A DNA stretch of 46,936 nt from JAWKOK01 sp963765875 (GTDB taxonomy: Bacteria; Chloroflexota; Anaerolineae; Caldilineales; Caldilineaceae). The translations under genes were made by a program, and so were the position numbers. Positions 9,732 to 18,347 of the stretch are shown one piece after another. The DNA is taken from NCBI GenBank assembly GCA_963765875.1, contig CAVXYK010000016.1, forward strand, positions 1-46,936, written 5' to 3'. The stretch's first letter is position 1; every line of letters begins with the position of its first letter. Below the pieces are notes generated by a model that was given only the letters and a program-made list of their open reading frames with translations, did no database searches and had not been told where the DNA came from.

Positions 9732-10361
9732 ATGAAGGCATTTGTCATAATGGGGCGCGTCCTGAAAGCGACCTACGAAGATCTCTTTCTCGTCGTCTAT
9801 CTGAGCGTCCTCTGGTGGATCGGGCAGGTATTGATCGTCACTGGAGCGTCGGCCACGGTCGGTATCAACAAGGCATTCAATCGTGCGGCAAACTATAAAC
9901 GCACGGATAACAGCTTTTTCTGGGAAGGCGCCAAGCAACATTTTTGGCGCGGGTGGGTGCTCTATCTGACCACGCTGATTGTGCCGGTTGCCCTGGCATT
10001 CAACATCGTGTTCTATGGGAATTCGGAAGGTCCCTGGCGCATATTTTCCGTCTTCTGGATCTGGGCATTCATGATCAGCTTGATGATCGCTCAGTATGTC
10101 TTTCCCCTCTTCTGGCAACAGGATGACCAGGAGATCAAGTTGGTGCTGCGCAATGCCACGATCTTGGCATTCAAACACCCACTTTACTCGTTTCTCATGG
10201 TTCTCTTTTCGCTGGTTTTGATCGCGCTCAGTATTGCCCTGACTCTGCCGGCCTTGATCCTGATGCCGGGCATGTTGGCTATCACCGGCAACTTCGCACT
10301 GGCGGGCATTCTCCAAGACATGGACCTGGCTCCCATGCCACCGGAAATTCCGAGGCGTTGA
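9732..10361 (+). CDS. DUF624 (YesL-like) membrane protein
   Basis: This is a 209-residue membrane protein with four to five hydrophobic segments (around residues 20-45, 75-100, 110-130, 150-185). The layout of a short cytoplasmic start, a first membrane helix ending in a glycine/alanine-rich turn (VTGASATVGINKAF) and a following WEGAKQHFWRGWVLY segment is that of DUF624/YesL proteins. In Bacillus these sit in pectin and rhamnogalacturonan utilisation clusters, which fits the uronate genes downstream; the function is unknown. The frame is open upstream to 9537, but 9732 is preferred because the promoter at 9680-9688 and the start of homology-like sequence (MKAFVIMGRVLKATYEDLF) lie there. Confidence 0.65.
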   Translation: MKAFVIMGRVLKATYEDLFLVVYLSVLWWIGQVLIVTGASATVGINKAFNRAANYKRTDNSFFWEGAKQHFWRGWVLYLTTLIVPVALAFNIVFYGNSEGPWRIFSVFWIWAFMISLMIAQYVFPLFWQQDDQEIKLVLRNATILAFKHPLYSFLMVLFSLVLIALSIALTLPALILMPGMLAITGNFALAGILQDMDLAPMPPEIPRR

Positions 10362-10455
10362 CCCCTCTTTCATCACGGAGTAGGCAGGGGCGTGCCTGGC
10401 GGTCGACCGCCTATTCTGAACACACGATTCATCCACGTCGAAATGTGAGACTCCT

Positions 10456-11223
10456 ATGATTCGTTCAGGCCTCGTGTCTGTCAGTTTCAGATCACTCCCG
10501 CCCAGCGAAATCATCGACCTGGTTTGCAAGGCCGGTCTCGACGCCATCGAATGGGGCGGCGATGTCCATGTGCCGCACGGTGACATCGCTCAGGCCATGC
10601 ACGTGCGCAGCCTGAACGAGAACGCCGGTCTTCAGATCCCCAACTACGGCTCCTACTATCGAGTCAGCCATGATGATACCGGCCCATTTGAGGCGGTCCT
10701 CGAGACGGCCCTGGCGCTGGGCGCGGCCACAATCCGTGTCTGGGCCGGGCGCATGGGATCGAGCGAAGCCGATGCCGGCTATCGCCAGGCCATCGTTGAG
10801 GACACGCAACGCATTGTCGAACTGGCTGACGCAGTCAATGTGACAGTTGCCTATGAATTCCACGGCAATACATTGACCGACACCTACGCGTCCGCCTGCC
10901 AATTGCTGAGCGACGTCAATCGACCCTCGCTTCGCTCCTTCTGGCAGCCGCCCAAAGGATCCGACGTGCAGGAAAACCTGGCCGGCATGGAGATGCTTGC
11001 GCCCTGGATAGACGACGTCCACGTCTTCAGCTGGGAACTGACCGGGAACGGTGAGACCATTCGCCTGCCGCTGGCCGATCACAGCCCGCGATGGCTGGCT
11101 TACCTCGACCGCATCAAGTCCCTCCCCGGCGACCGCTTTGCTCTGCTCGAATTCGTGCGCAACGATGACCCCGAGCAGTTCCTGATGGATGCGGCGACGC
11201 TCAAGGAGTGGTTGGGGGGCTGA
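10456..11223 (+). CDS. Sugar phosphate isomerase/epimerase (xylose isomerase-like TIM barrel)
   Basis: This 255-residue single-domain TIM barrel belongs to the AP endonuclease 2 superfamily. Metal ligand candidates occur at the expected strand ends: IEWGGDVHV (E33 region), VAYEFHGNTLTD (about residue 136), DDVHVFSW (about 190) and ALLEFV (about 230). Such enzymes isomerise or epimerise keto/aldo sugars or inositol derivatives. It lies 94 bases after the DUF624 gene and 306 bases before the LacI regulator of the uronate genes, on the same strand, so a role in sugar-acid metabolism is likely. The exact substrate cannot be read from sequence. Confidence 0.82.
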   Translation: MIRSGLVSVSFRSLPPSEIIDLVCKAGLDAIEWGGDVHVPHGDIAQAMHVRSLNENAGLQIPNYGSYYRVSHDDTGPFEAVLETALALGAATIRVWAGRMGSSEADAGYRQAIVEDTQRIVELADAVNVTVAYEFHGNTLTDTYASACQLLSDVNRPSLRSFWQPPKGSDVQENLAGMEMLAPWIDDVHVFSWELTGNGETIRLPLADHSPRWLAYLDRIKSLPGDRFALLEFVRNDDPEQFLMDAATLKEWLGG

Positions 11224-11444
11224 GTACTTGTGGTGTGGCGAGAGACTCTCTCTTGCTGCGTGCTGCTTGCTGCGTGAATTGAGGTGGACGATCTGCCGAA
11301 GGAAATCGTAAGATCTCAGATCAAAAGTGTCCCAAGTTCGAAAACCACATCTCACCCGAGACCTCACGCAGCACGCAGCCAGCAGCAGATCCACAAACCC
11401 GTTCCCCAATCCCCAATCCCTACTCCCCATCCCCCAAACACCAG

Positions 11445-11473
11445 TTGACGTCCCCTCTCCTTTCCAGTATCAT
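11445..11473 (+). promoter_or_regulatory. Promoter of the LacI-type regulator
   Basis: TTGACG (11445-11450) is followed by exactly 17 bases and then TATCAT (11468-11473). The operator begins five bases later, covering the expected transcription start. This suggests autoregulation and possibly control of the downstream uronate genes. Confidence 0.75.
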
Positions 11474-11477
11474 ATCT

Positions 11478-11499
11478 TTAGCGCTAACGTTAACGCTAA
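11478..11499. promoter_or_regulatory. LacI-family operator (22-bp palindrome)
   Basis: TTAGCGCTAAC (11478-11488) and GTTAACGCTAA (11489-11499) form an inverted repeat matching at 10 of 11 positions, centred on AACGTT. LacI/GalR-family operators are even palindromes with a central CG, as here. The position immediately after the -10 box would block transcription when bound. Confidence 0.8.
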
Positions 11500-11529
11500 C
11501 AATCCTCAATCCGTCGAGATCGAACCATC

Positions 11530-12534
11530 ATGGTCAAACGAGTCACGCTTGCCGATGTCGCCGGCGAAGTCGGTGTGTCGATGATGACCATTTCGCGAGT
11601 GATCAACAACAAGGGCGACGTCAGCGCGTCGACCGAAGAACGCGTTTGGGAGGCGGTCAATCGCCTCGGCTATCGCCCAAGCACCATCGCGCGCGGGCTC
11701 GTGACCAATCAGACCTTTACACTGGGCCTGGTCGTGCCTGATCTCGGCAACCCCTTCTTCTCCGACATCGCCCGCAGCGCCGAACATCAGGCCTATGCCG
11801 CCGGATACAGCGTCTTTCTCTGCAACAGCGAGGAGGATCCACAGCGCGAATTGGTGCTCTTGAATTCACTGGAGGATCACTCAGTAGACGGTGTCCTACT
11901 CTGCAGCTCTCGATTGTCGGATGCCGACCTGGTGGCAACCGCCTCTCGCCTTCCGGCATTCGTCCTGCTAAACCGTTGCATGGACAACGATGAAGTACTA
12001 TCTGTGTCGGTTGACGATATCAACGGGATCACGCGGTCGACCAGACATCTGATCGAAACCGGCCATCGGGAGATCGGTCTACTGGCAGGACCTGCAAACT
12101 CGGCCAGTGGGCGACAAAGACGTGAGGGTTACTGCTGCGCGCTTGAGCAGGCAGGGCTTCCAACCGATCCCCGCTGGATTCGCCAATGTCTGCCCCAGGT
12201 CGATGGCGCCCAGATTGAAGCCGAGCGCTTGTTGTGCGAGCACCCGGAACTTACAGCCTTGATCTGTTACAACGATCTAGTAGCTGTCGGTGCGCTCCAT
12301 GCCTGTGCAGCGTTGGGGCGGTCGGTGCCGGACGACTTGGCTGTGGTTGGCTTCGACGACATCATGCTGGCCGGGCTGGTGACGCCGTCATTGACAACCT
12401 GTCGCGTATCGCGCGACAGCCTGGGTGAGGTGGGCATGAAGCTCCTGCTGGCTCAGATTGCCGGCGATGCTATCGAGGAGCGAACCATTGTGATTGCACC
12501 TGAATTGATCGTGCGCGAGAGCGCACCGGCCTAA
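11530..12534 (+). CDS. LacI-family transcriptional regulator (probable uronate regulator)
   Basis: This 334-residue protein starts with the LacI helix-turn-helix: VTLADVAGEVGVSMMTISRV, followed by the hinge segment RLGYRPSTIARGL (to about residue 57). The rest is a periplasmic-binding-protein-like sensor domain with the usual VPDLGNPFFSDI, EDHSVDGVLLC, GRSVPDDLAVVGFDD and TPSLTTCRV signatures. It probably binds a hexuronate or a pathway intermediate and represses its own operon through the operator at 11478-11499. The gene is first in a same-strand series with uxaC, uxaE, an SDR and an Ldh2 enzyme. The sensor ligand is an inference from neighbours. Confidence 0.9.
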   Translation: MVKRVTLADVAGEVGVSMMTISRVINNKGDVSASTEERVWEAVNRLGYRPSTIARGLVTNQTFTLGLVVPDLGNPFFSDIARSAEHQAYAAGYSVFLCNSEEDPQRELVLLNSLEDHSVDGVLLCSSRLSDADLVATASRLPAFVLLNRCMDNDEVLSVSVDDINGITRSTRHLIETGHREIGLLAGPANSASGRQRREGYCCALEQAGLPTDPRWIRQCLPQVDGAQIEAERLLCEHPELTALICYNDLVAVGALHACAALGRSVPDDLAVVGFDDIMLAGLVTPSLTTCRVSRDSLGEVGMKLLLAQIAGDAIEERTIVIAPELIVRESAPA

Positions 12535-12583
12535 ATAATTATCGCTATCAAACTCTAATCCTTCCGTATTTCAGGAGCGCACA

Positions 12584-14005
12584 ATGACTAAACTGACGCG
12601 GCACCCTGACCGATTCTTCTCGGCAGAACCGAGGCAACGAGCCGCTGCACGTGAACTCTATTCCACAGTGGCCGGCCTTCCGTTGGTCTGCCCGCATGGT
12701 CATGTGGATCCACAGCTTTTTGCGGACCCGAACTACACGTTCGGCTCGCCGACCGAGCTTCTGCTGATACCGGACCACTACGTCTTTCGCATGCTCTACT
12801 CCCAGGGCATCTCACTGGAGTCGCTGGGGATTCCGCGACAGGATGGCGGTCCCACAGAGAGCGATCATCGCAAGGCCTGGCAGATCTTTGCCGACCACTA
12901 CTATCTCTTCCGCGGCACACCTACCGGTGTCTGGCTCGACGATGAGCTTGTCAATGTCTTCGATGTGACGGAGAAACTGTGTGGAGCGAATGCACAGGCC
13001 GTCTATGACCAGATTGACGCCAAGCTTCAGTCGCCGGAGTTCAGCCCGCGTGCACTCTACGATCAGTTCAACATCGAGGTGCTCTGCACCACGGATGCAG
13101 CCACTGATACGCTGGCTCACCATCAGGCCATCAGAGCGTCGGGCTGGGGCGGGCGCATCCTGCCTACGTTTCGACCGGACGCCGTTGTGAACATCGATAT
13201 GGACGGCTGGGCGGAACAGATCGATCTGCTTGTCGATGTCTCCGGCGTGGAGGTGAGCGGCTATGCGGGATTCATCCAGGCACTGGAGCAGCGTCGTGGC
13301 TTCTTCAAGTCCATGGGGGCAAAGGCCACAGACCACGCGGCGTTGACTGCCCACACCGAGGTGTTGACCGAACAAGAGGCCGATGCCATTTTCCAGCGTG
13401 CGCTGGCAGGCAGCGCCACAGCCCATGACGCCCAGCGTTTCACCGGCCACATGCTGATCGAGATGGCGCGCATGAGCGCCGAAGATGGACTGGTCATGCA
13501 GATCCATGTCGGTTCCCGGCGCAACCACAACCAGCAGCTCTATCGTCGCTTCGGTCGCGACATGGGCGCCGATATCCCCACTGCGGGAGAGTTTACCCAC
13601 AATTTGCAGGCATTGCTGGATCGCTTCGGCAACGAGCCGGGTCTGTCCATCATTCTCTTCAATTTGGATGAGACCACCTATTCCCGAGAATTGGCTCCCC
13701 TGGCCGGCCACTATCCTATCCTCAAACTGGGGCCGCCCTGGTGGTTCTATGACAGCATCAACGGCATTGAACGCTACTTCGACAACGTGGTGGAGACAGC
13801 CGGCATCTACAACACGACCGGCTTCAACGACGATACGCGTGCCTACGCCTCGATCCCGGCACGCCACGACCTGTGGCGTCGCGTTGCGGCAAACTGGCTA
13901 GCCGGTCTAGAGGTACGCGGCATCGTCGATCGGTACGATTCACTGGCGATGGTCCGTGCCATGGCCTATGACCTTGCAAAAGAGTCGTATCGGCTTGATG
14001 GATAG
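12584..14005 (+). CDS. uxaC: Glucuronate/galacturonate isomerase
   Basis: Uronate isomerase UxaC (473 residues, normal length) converts D-glucuronate to D-fructuronate and D-galacturonate to D-tagaturonate in the cytoplasm. It is an amidohydrolase-fold TIM barrel. Visible motifs are LVCPHGHVDPQLF (metal-binding HGH near residues 38-40), the LPTFRPDAVVN segment, MQIHVGSRRNHN (residues about 304-315) and LGPPWWFYDS near the end. A clear ribosome site (AGGAG) lies nine bases before the ATG. It starts 49 bases after the regulator stop. Together with the downstream UxaE and SDR it makes a short route to mannonate. Confidence 0.93.
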   Translation: MTKLTRHPDRFFSAEPRQRAAARELYSTVAGLPLVCPHGHVDPQLFADPNYTFGSPTELLLIPDHYVFRMLYSQGISLESLGIPRQDGGPTESDHRKAWQIFADHYYLFRGTPTGVWLDDELVNVFDVTEKLCGANAQAVYDQIDAKLQSPEFSPRALYDQFNIEVLCTTDAATDTLAHHQAIRASGWGGRILPTFRPDAVVNIDMDGWAEQIDLLVDVSGVEVSGYAGFIQALEQRRGFFKSMGAKATDHAALTAHTEVLTEQEADAIFQRALAGSATAHDAQRFTGHMLIEMARMSAEDGLVMQIHVGSRRNHNQQLYRRFGRDMGADIPTAGEFTHNLQALLDRFGNEPGLSIILFNLDETTYSRELAPLAGHYPILKLGPPWWFYDSINGIERYFDNVVETAGIYNTTGFNDDTRAYASIPARHDLWRRVAANWLAGLEVRGIVDRYDSLAMVRAMAYDLAKESYRLDG

Positions 14006-14030
14006 CGTTCCGATACTTCACGATATGCTG

Positions 14031-14190
14031 TTCTGAGTGGCTGACGAAGCTGAATTCGGCAAAGACAAAAAGAAACGGGATACGCATAGCCAGCGACTTT
14101 CATTCTGAGTACCCGACGAAGAGGGGCATCGCAAAGACAAAAAGAAACAAGGTGCATTTAGGCGACTGCCTGTCATTCTGAGCATGTTCG
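14031..14190. repeat. Degenerate tandem repeat, period about 72 bp
   Basis: TTCTGAG recurs at 14031, 14103 and 14176. In the first two units it is followed by -GACGAAG- and then by an identical 18-mer GCAAAGACAAAAAGAAAC at 14059-14076 and 14131-14148. The third unit is partial. Confidence 0.65.
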
Positions 14191-14218
14191 CGTCGACAGT
14201 TCGAGCATAATGACAGAC

Positions 14219-14415
14219 CAGCGAAGAATCTGGACAACAATGTCAAGACCCTTCTTTGGCCTCTTGAGCGCCCCGATCTGTCAACGGTTACCCAATCAGG
14301 GTAACAGAGCATCTTCCGCCGCAATTGGGCTTGTTTCTTAGAAGCGATTCCGCGTGAGCAGACTCTATGTCATGAACGATCAGCGGAGAATCTGGACGGC
14401 AATGTCGAGACCCTT
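14219..14415 (+). repeat. Two direct copies of a 35-bp sequence
   Basis: 14219-14253 and 14381-14415 agree at 31 of 35 positions (shared pieces AGAATCTGGAC, CAATGTC, AGACCCTT). The copies lie 162 bases apart, suggesting a local duplication of a dispersed repeat. Confidence 0.65.
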
Positions 14416-14483
14416 ATCGAGGCTGGAAATATGGTTCACTATGGGCGCCAAGAAACACAAAAAAAGATATATGGGAAAAGGAC

Positions 14484-15921
14484 ATGACAGAACTGAATCT
14501 TGACGAGATTTATCCAAATTCATTGGTAGAGCGCGAAGGACTCCATCTACGCCATGTTCAAAGGCGAGAACGGTTTCAAACAGCTGGCGGTACGCGGTGA
14601 CGCAGATGGGTTTGACGGCGAAGTCGATGCCGACAGCGGAGCGCTGATCTGTCCGTTGACGGCAGGAAATGCCGCAACGCTGCGTAGCCGTCTGCCGTGG
14701 CTCAATCCGGTTCCGCTGGGGATTGCTACCTCTTTCGGCTTTGGCGATCGCATTGGCCTGGCCACGCCGGGCCATGTCGCCTCTGTTGAGGGCACCGGCA
14801 TGGCGCCGATCTTTGCGCAGCAGTCGGTGCGCGAGAACACGCGTATCGGTCGCACGCCCCAGCAAGTGGTGGATGACGCCATGTGGGGCGTCTTCGAAAT
14901 GGGCTGGCGCGACCCCTGGGGTGCAGACGCCGACCATGTCAAGGTCGTCGAGGATCTGCCGCCCTTTGTGGCAGCAGGCTACACCTTCTACACCATCGAC
15001 CCCAGCGACCATGTGGACAATGATGCTCAGGCTGACGACGTTGAGACGTTGCGTTCCAAAGTCGCCGGTCTGCCCTGGGGGAAACTCGGCACAAGCTACG
15101 AGGCGATGGTCGAGACTTATTGTGCGGCGCCCATCGACCTCGATGACCTATTGCTAGTCTTTGATGAGGAGACACTCTTGAGAGCGCTGGCCAAGTATGG
15201 CAACGCTGTCGCTCACGCCCTGTCCATCGCAGACGCGCTCACGGCGCAGATGGACGGCAAACCCTTCGACCTTGAGATGTCTATTGACGAGACCGACACG
15301 CCGACGTCGATCCATGAGCACTACTACATCGCCAACGAACTGATCCGCCATGGCTTGCCGCTGGTGAGCGTGGCGCCACGCTTTGTGGGCAAGTTCCAGA
15401 AGGGCGTCGACTACATCGGCGATGTCGATCTGTTCGCCGAGGATCTGACCGGGCAGGTGGCCGTCCTGCGTCACTTCAACAGCTACAAGCTGAGTATCCA
15501 CACCGGTTCCGACAAGTTCAGCATCTATCCGGCCATCGCCGAGCAGGCCGGCAGCCTAGTGCATGTCAAGACAGCCGGGACCAGCTATCTGGAAGCCTTG
15601 CGCGTGATCGCCACTGAAGACCCGGCCTTCTTCCGCACCATTCTCGACTTCTCGCGTAGCAAGTTCGAGTATGACCGCAAGAGCTACTTCCTGGACTGCC
15701 AACTGGACAAGGTGCCCGCAGCGGCCGAGCTAAGTGATGAGCAACTGCCCGACCTTCTTGAAGACTTCGACGCGCGGCAGGTGCTGCACGTGACCTTCGG
15801 CTCCGTGCTCGACAAATACGGCGATGAGTTGAAGGCCTTCATCCGCAGCCACGAGGCAGAATACCTGGCAGGCCTGGACACCCATTTTGCCAAACACGTG
15901 CAACCCTTTGTTCAAGGATAG
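14484..15921 (+). CDS. uxaE: Tagaturonate epimerase (frameshift near the 5' end)
   Basis: This resembles the UxaE family (Thermotoga TM0440 type), which epimerises D-tagaturonate to D-fructuronate so galacturonate can enter the glucuronate branch. The main frame opens at 14554 (MFKGENGFKQLAVRGDADGF), which is too late. A start at 14484 with ribosome site AAAAGGA gives MTELNLDEIYPNSLVEREG in another frame. Joining the two near 14537 yields EREG-DSIYAMFKGENG and about 478 residues, the usual family length. Later signatures are GFGDRIGLATPGHV, SFGFGDR and the long helical C-terminus. A single-base sequencing error is the likely cause. It follows uxaC and precedes the SDR, as expected for a uronate operon. 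Confidence 0.82.
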
Positions 15922-16155
15922 ATCATCACCGGCACACACAACATGACCATAGAAGCCACGTAGGGACAAGTCATTCCCCGCGAAATGCTTGCGGACCAGA
16001 AAACGGCACAATCAATGGCCCTGGAGCCTGCCATACGCAAATCAGGAATGGCTTGTCGGCCGCAGATTACTCCCTTGATCTGCGGACAAGAAACTCATAC
16101 CACATCAGATTTGTCGCCACAGACGAGCCTGAGAAAAACTTGAAGGAGATCAACT

Positions 16156-16977
16156 ATGGCTGAGAAGAGCATCTTCTCATTGGATGGAAAAGTAGCCGTC
16201 GTCACCGGCGGCACCGGCGTGCTGGGTGGGGCGATGGCCCACGGACTGGCCGCAGCTGGCGCGCGAGTCGGCATTTTAGGCCGGCGCAAGGCCAACGCTG
16301 AAGCGATGGTCTCCGCGATTGAGGCGGACGGCGGCACGGCCATGGCTCTGCCCGCCGATGTGCTTGACAAGGAACAGTTGCAGAGCGCTCGCACCGCCCT
16401 GCTCGATGTCTGGGGCAGTGTGGACATCCTTGTCAATGCCGCCGGCGGCAATATGCCCGGCGCCACCGTCTTCGGCGACCTGACCTTCTTCGATCTGAGC
16501 CGAGAGGCTGTCGAGCAGGTGATGGCCCTAAACTTCACCGGGACGCTTCTGCCCACCCAGGTCTTCGGCGAGCCGATGGCAAAGCAGGGCGCCGGATCGA
16601 TCATCAACATCTCGTCAATGGCGGCCCAGCGCCCGCTGACGCGCGTCATCGGCTATGCCGCGTCCAAGTCGGCCATCGACAACCTGACCCGCTGGCTGGC
16701 CATCGACCTGGCGCAGAAGCATGGGCCGGGCATGCGTGTCAACGCCATTGCTCCGGGCTTCTTCATCGGCGAACAGAACCGCGCCCTGCTGCTCAATGAT
16801 GACGACAGCCTGACCGCCCGCGGCCAACAGATCATCGACCACACGCCCATGGAGCGCTTCGGTGAGCCGGATGAGCTAGTCGGCACCGCGGTCTGGCTCT
16901 CCAGCAATGCCGCCCGTTTCATCACCGGCATCGTCGTGCCCGTTGACGGCGGCTTCTCAGCGTATAGCGGCGTCTAG
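16156..16977 (+). CDS. SDR oxidoreductase, probable fructuronate reductase (UxuB/YjmF type)
   Basis: This 273-residue short-chain dehydrogenase/reductase has the cofactor motif TGGTGVLG at residues 17-24, NAAGG at 94-98, catalytic Ser in NISSM (151-155) and YxxxK as Y167/K171. It ends with the standard PVDGGFSAYSGV. SDR-type D-mannonate oxidoreductases (YjmF of Bacillus) reduce D-fructuronate to D-mannonate. The position directly after uxaE supports that role, although sequence alone would also allow another sugar or acid substrate. A strong ribosome site (AAGGAG) lies eight bases upstream. The spacing to uxaE (234 bases) leaves room for a separate promoter. Confidence 0.82.
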   Translation: MAEKSIFSLDGKVAVVTGGTGVLGGAMAHGLAAAGARVGILGRRKANAEAMVSAIEADGGTAMALPADVLDKEQLQSARTALLDVWGSVDILVNAAGGNMPGATVFGDLTFFDLSREAVEQVMALNFTGTLLPTQVFGEPMAKQGAGSIINISSMAAQRPLTRVIGYAASKSAIDNLTRWLAIDLAQKHGPGMRVNAIAPGFFIGEQNRALLLNDDDSLTARGQQIIDHTPMERFGEPDELVGTAVWLSSNAARFITGIVVPVDGGFSAYSGV

Positions 16978-16996
16978 AAAAAGAATCGCCACAGAT

Positions 16997-17159
16997 GACT
17001 CCACTGCAAAACGGGAAATTTGCCACAGATAGCCACAGATAAAGAGCTGATCTTCACAGATGTTTACCAGGTGTTCAGAGTAATCCCGGTATCATCTGTG
17101 TTTTATCCTTTCTTTATCTGTGTAAATCTGTGGCGAAAAAGTCTTTTTGCAGTGGAGTC
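16997..17159. repeat. 163-bp palindromic interspersed element (copy A)
   Basis: GACTCCACTGCAAAA at 16997 is mirrored by TTTTGCAGTGGAGTC ending at 17159. The inverted match continues into the flanks as CACAGAT / ATCTGTG. Inside, GCCACAGATAGCCACAGATA is mirrored by TATCTGTGTAAATCTGTGGC. No ORF is credible; it looks like a non-autonomous MITE-like unit related to the copies at 27281-27642 and 28776-28894. Confidence 0.75.
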
Positions 17160-17232
17160 ATCTGTGACAACTTGCCGGCCAAATCAGAACCGCTCGTCAC
17201 CGATCCGATTCATAAAGAAAGCGCGAGTGCCC

Positions 17233-18261
17233 ATGCCCACTATTCAAGCAGATGACCTGACCCAATTTGCCGAGAAGATGTTTGTTGCCGCCGGTTGTTC
17301 GTCCGAGACGGCCCGTCTTGTGGCGACTTCGTTGGTGCGGACCGATCTGGCCGGCCATGATTCGCATGGCGTGGTGCGGTTGCCACAGTACATCGACGGC
17401 ATCCACGAAGGCTACACCGATCCGGTGGCCCAACCCCGGATCGTCCACGAGACCGCAAGCGTCGCCCATGTCGACGCCTGTCGCAGTCTGGGGCAAGTGG
17501 GCGCCAATATGGCTGTCCGCGTCGCCATGGACAAGGCCCGGAATGGGCAACTGGCCTTGGTCGGGCTGTTCAACTGCAACCACATCGGGCGGCTGGGCGA
17601 GTGGGTCGAGATTGCGGCCAATGAGGGCATGATCGCGCTCGGCTTCTGCAACGGGGGCGGCCCAGGCGGACTGGTGACGCCCCACGGTGGGGCCCAGCGA
17701 CGCCTGGGCACCAATCCGTTCGCCTCGGCCTTTCCGCTGCCTGATCATGACCCCATCGTGGTCGATTTTGCCACCAGCGGCGTGGCCGAGGGGAAAGTTC
17801 GTGTGGCGCGCAACGAGGGCAAGACAATGCCGTTAGGCTACATCTTTGATGCGGAGGGGATGCCGACCACCGAGCCGGACGACCTTTACAACGGTGGCAT
17901 GCTGCTGCCTGTCGGCCTGCACAAGGGCTACGGCCTTGGGCTGACCATGTCCTTCCTAGGCGGCATTCTGACCGGCTCATGCCCGTCAATCTTCCCGGAA
18001 TTTGTCCGCGGCAACGGCGTGGTCTTCATTGTTTTTGCACCCGATGTCTTCCGGCCCATGGAGGAGTACATGCGCGATGCCGGTCGCATGGCCGGCTACG
18101 TCGCCGAGGCCACGCCTGCACCCGGCAGCGATGGTGTCCTTCTGCCCGGCGATCCGGAGCGGATCAAGACGGCCGAACGGCTCGCATCCGGCATCCCGAT
18201 CGATGAGACCACATGGGCACAGTTGCTCAAGACCGCGACCGATCTAGGAGTTGAGATCTAG
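17233..18261 (+). CDS. Ldh2-family NAD(P)-dependent oxidoreductase (YjmC-like)
   Basis: This 342-residue enzyme belongs to the malate/L-lactate/ureidoglycolate dehydrogenase family (COG2055), which has an unusual non-Rossmann NADH-binding fold. Signatures are DLAGHDSHGVVRLPQYI near residues 38-54, NCNHIGRLGEW, the LGTNPFASAFP segment and HKGYGLGLTMSFLGGIL. The frame is open further upstream to 17020, but that region is the palindromic element, so the ATG at 17233 is the likely start. In the Bacillus exu locus the homologous yjmC sits beside uxaC and yjmF. The same arrangement here supports a link to uronate or mannonate metabolism. The substrate is not established. Confidence 0.87.
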   Translation: MPTIQADDLTQFAEKMFVAAGCSSETARLVATSLVRTDLAGHDSHGVVRLPQYIDGIHEGYTDPVAQPRIVHETASVAHVDACRSLGQVGANMAVRVAMDKARNGQLALVGLFNCNHIGRLGEWVEIAANEGMIALGFCNGGGPGGLVTPHGGAQRRLGTNPFASAFPLPDHDPIVVDFATSGVAEGKVRVARNEGKTMPLGYIFDAEGMPTTEPDDLYNGGMLLPVGLHKGYGLGLTMSFLGGILTGSCPSIFPEFVRGNGVVFIVFAPDVFRPMEEYMRDAGRMAGYVAEATPAPGSDGVLLPGDPERIKTAERLASGIPIDETTWAQLLKTATDLGVEI

Positions 18262-18277
18262 TTCGCAACATCAAACA

Positions 18278-18344
18278 AAGAGTGAAGAACAGAGATCGGG
18301 ATGGTGAAGTAGTTTTGCCGTCCCGATCTCTGTTCTTCACTCTT
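18278..18344. terminator. Long perfect hairpin between convergent genes
   Basis: 24 bases at 18278-18301 (starting AAGAGTGAAGAAC) are perfectly complementary to 18321-18344, with a 19-base loop. It separates the Ldh2 gene from the convergent membrane protein gene and probably ends transcription in both directions, though the flanking T-tracts are poor. A dispersed palindromic repeat is the alternative. Confidence 0.55.
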
Positions 18345-18347
18345 CGT

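Larger units (their letters stand above)
11224..11529. other. Spacer with low-complexity repeats and the lacI-type promoter/operator
   Basis: The first part carries CTGCGTGCTGCTTGCTGCGTG (starting near 11256) and a roughly complementary CACGCAGCACGCAGCCAGC (near 11365), an imperfect long-range inverted repeat. Then comes a C-rich stretch repeating CCCCAAT (11403-11440), followed by the promoter and operator annotated separately. Confidence 0.55.
14006..14483. other. 478-bp repeat-rich spacer between uxaC and uxaE
   Basis: It contains a degenerate tandem array of about 72 bp (14031-14190) and two copies of a 35-base sequence (14219-14253 and 14381-14415). The stretch TGTCATTCTGAG...GCGAAGAATCT is of the dispersed 'CATTCTGAGCGAAG' repeat type seen again at 28938-29155. 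No coding capacity is apparent. Confidence 0.6.

Noticed and set aside
10492..11430. A 312-codon minus-strand open frame
   Set aside because: It is antisense to the sugar isomerase and extends into a repeat spacer.
12812..13867. A 351-codon minus-strand open frame
   Set aside because: It is fully antisense to uxaC and without recognisable motifs.
17020..17232. Longer N-terminus for the Ldh2-family enzyme
   Set aside because: The extra 71 codons are the palindromic element read through; family homology starts at the ATG at 17233.
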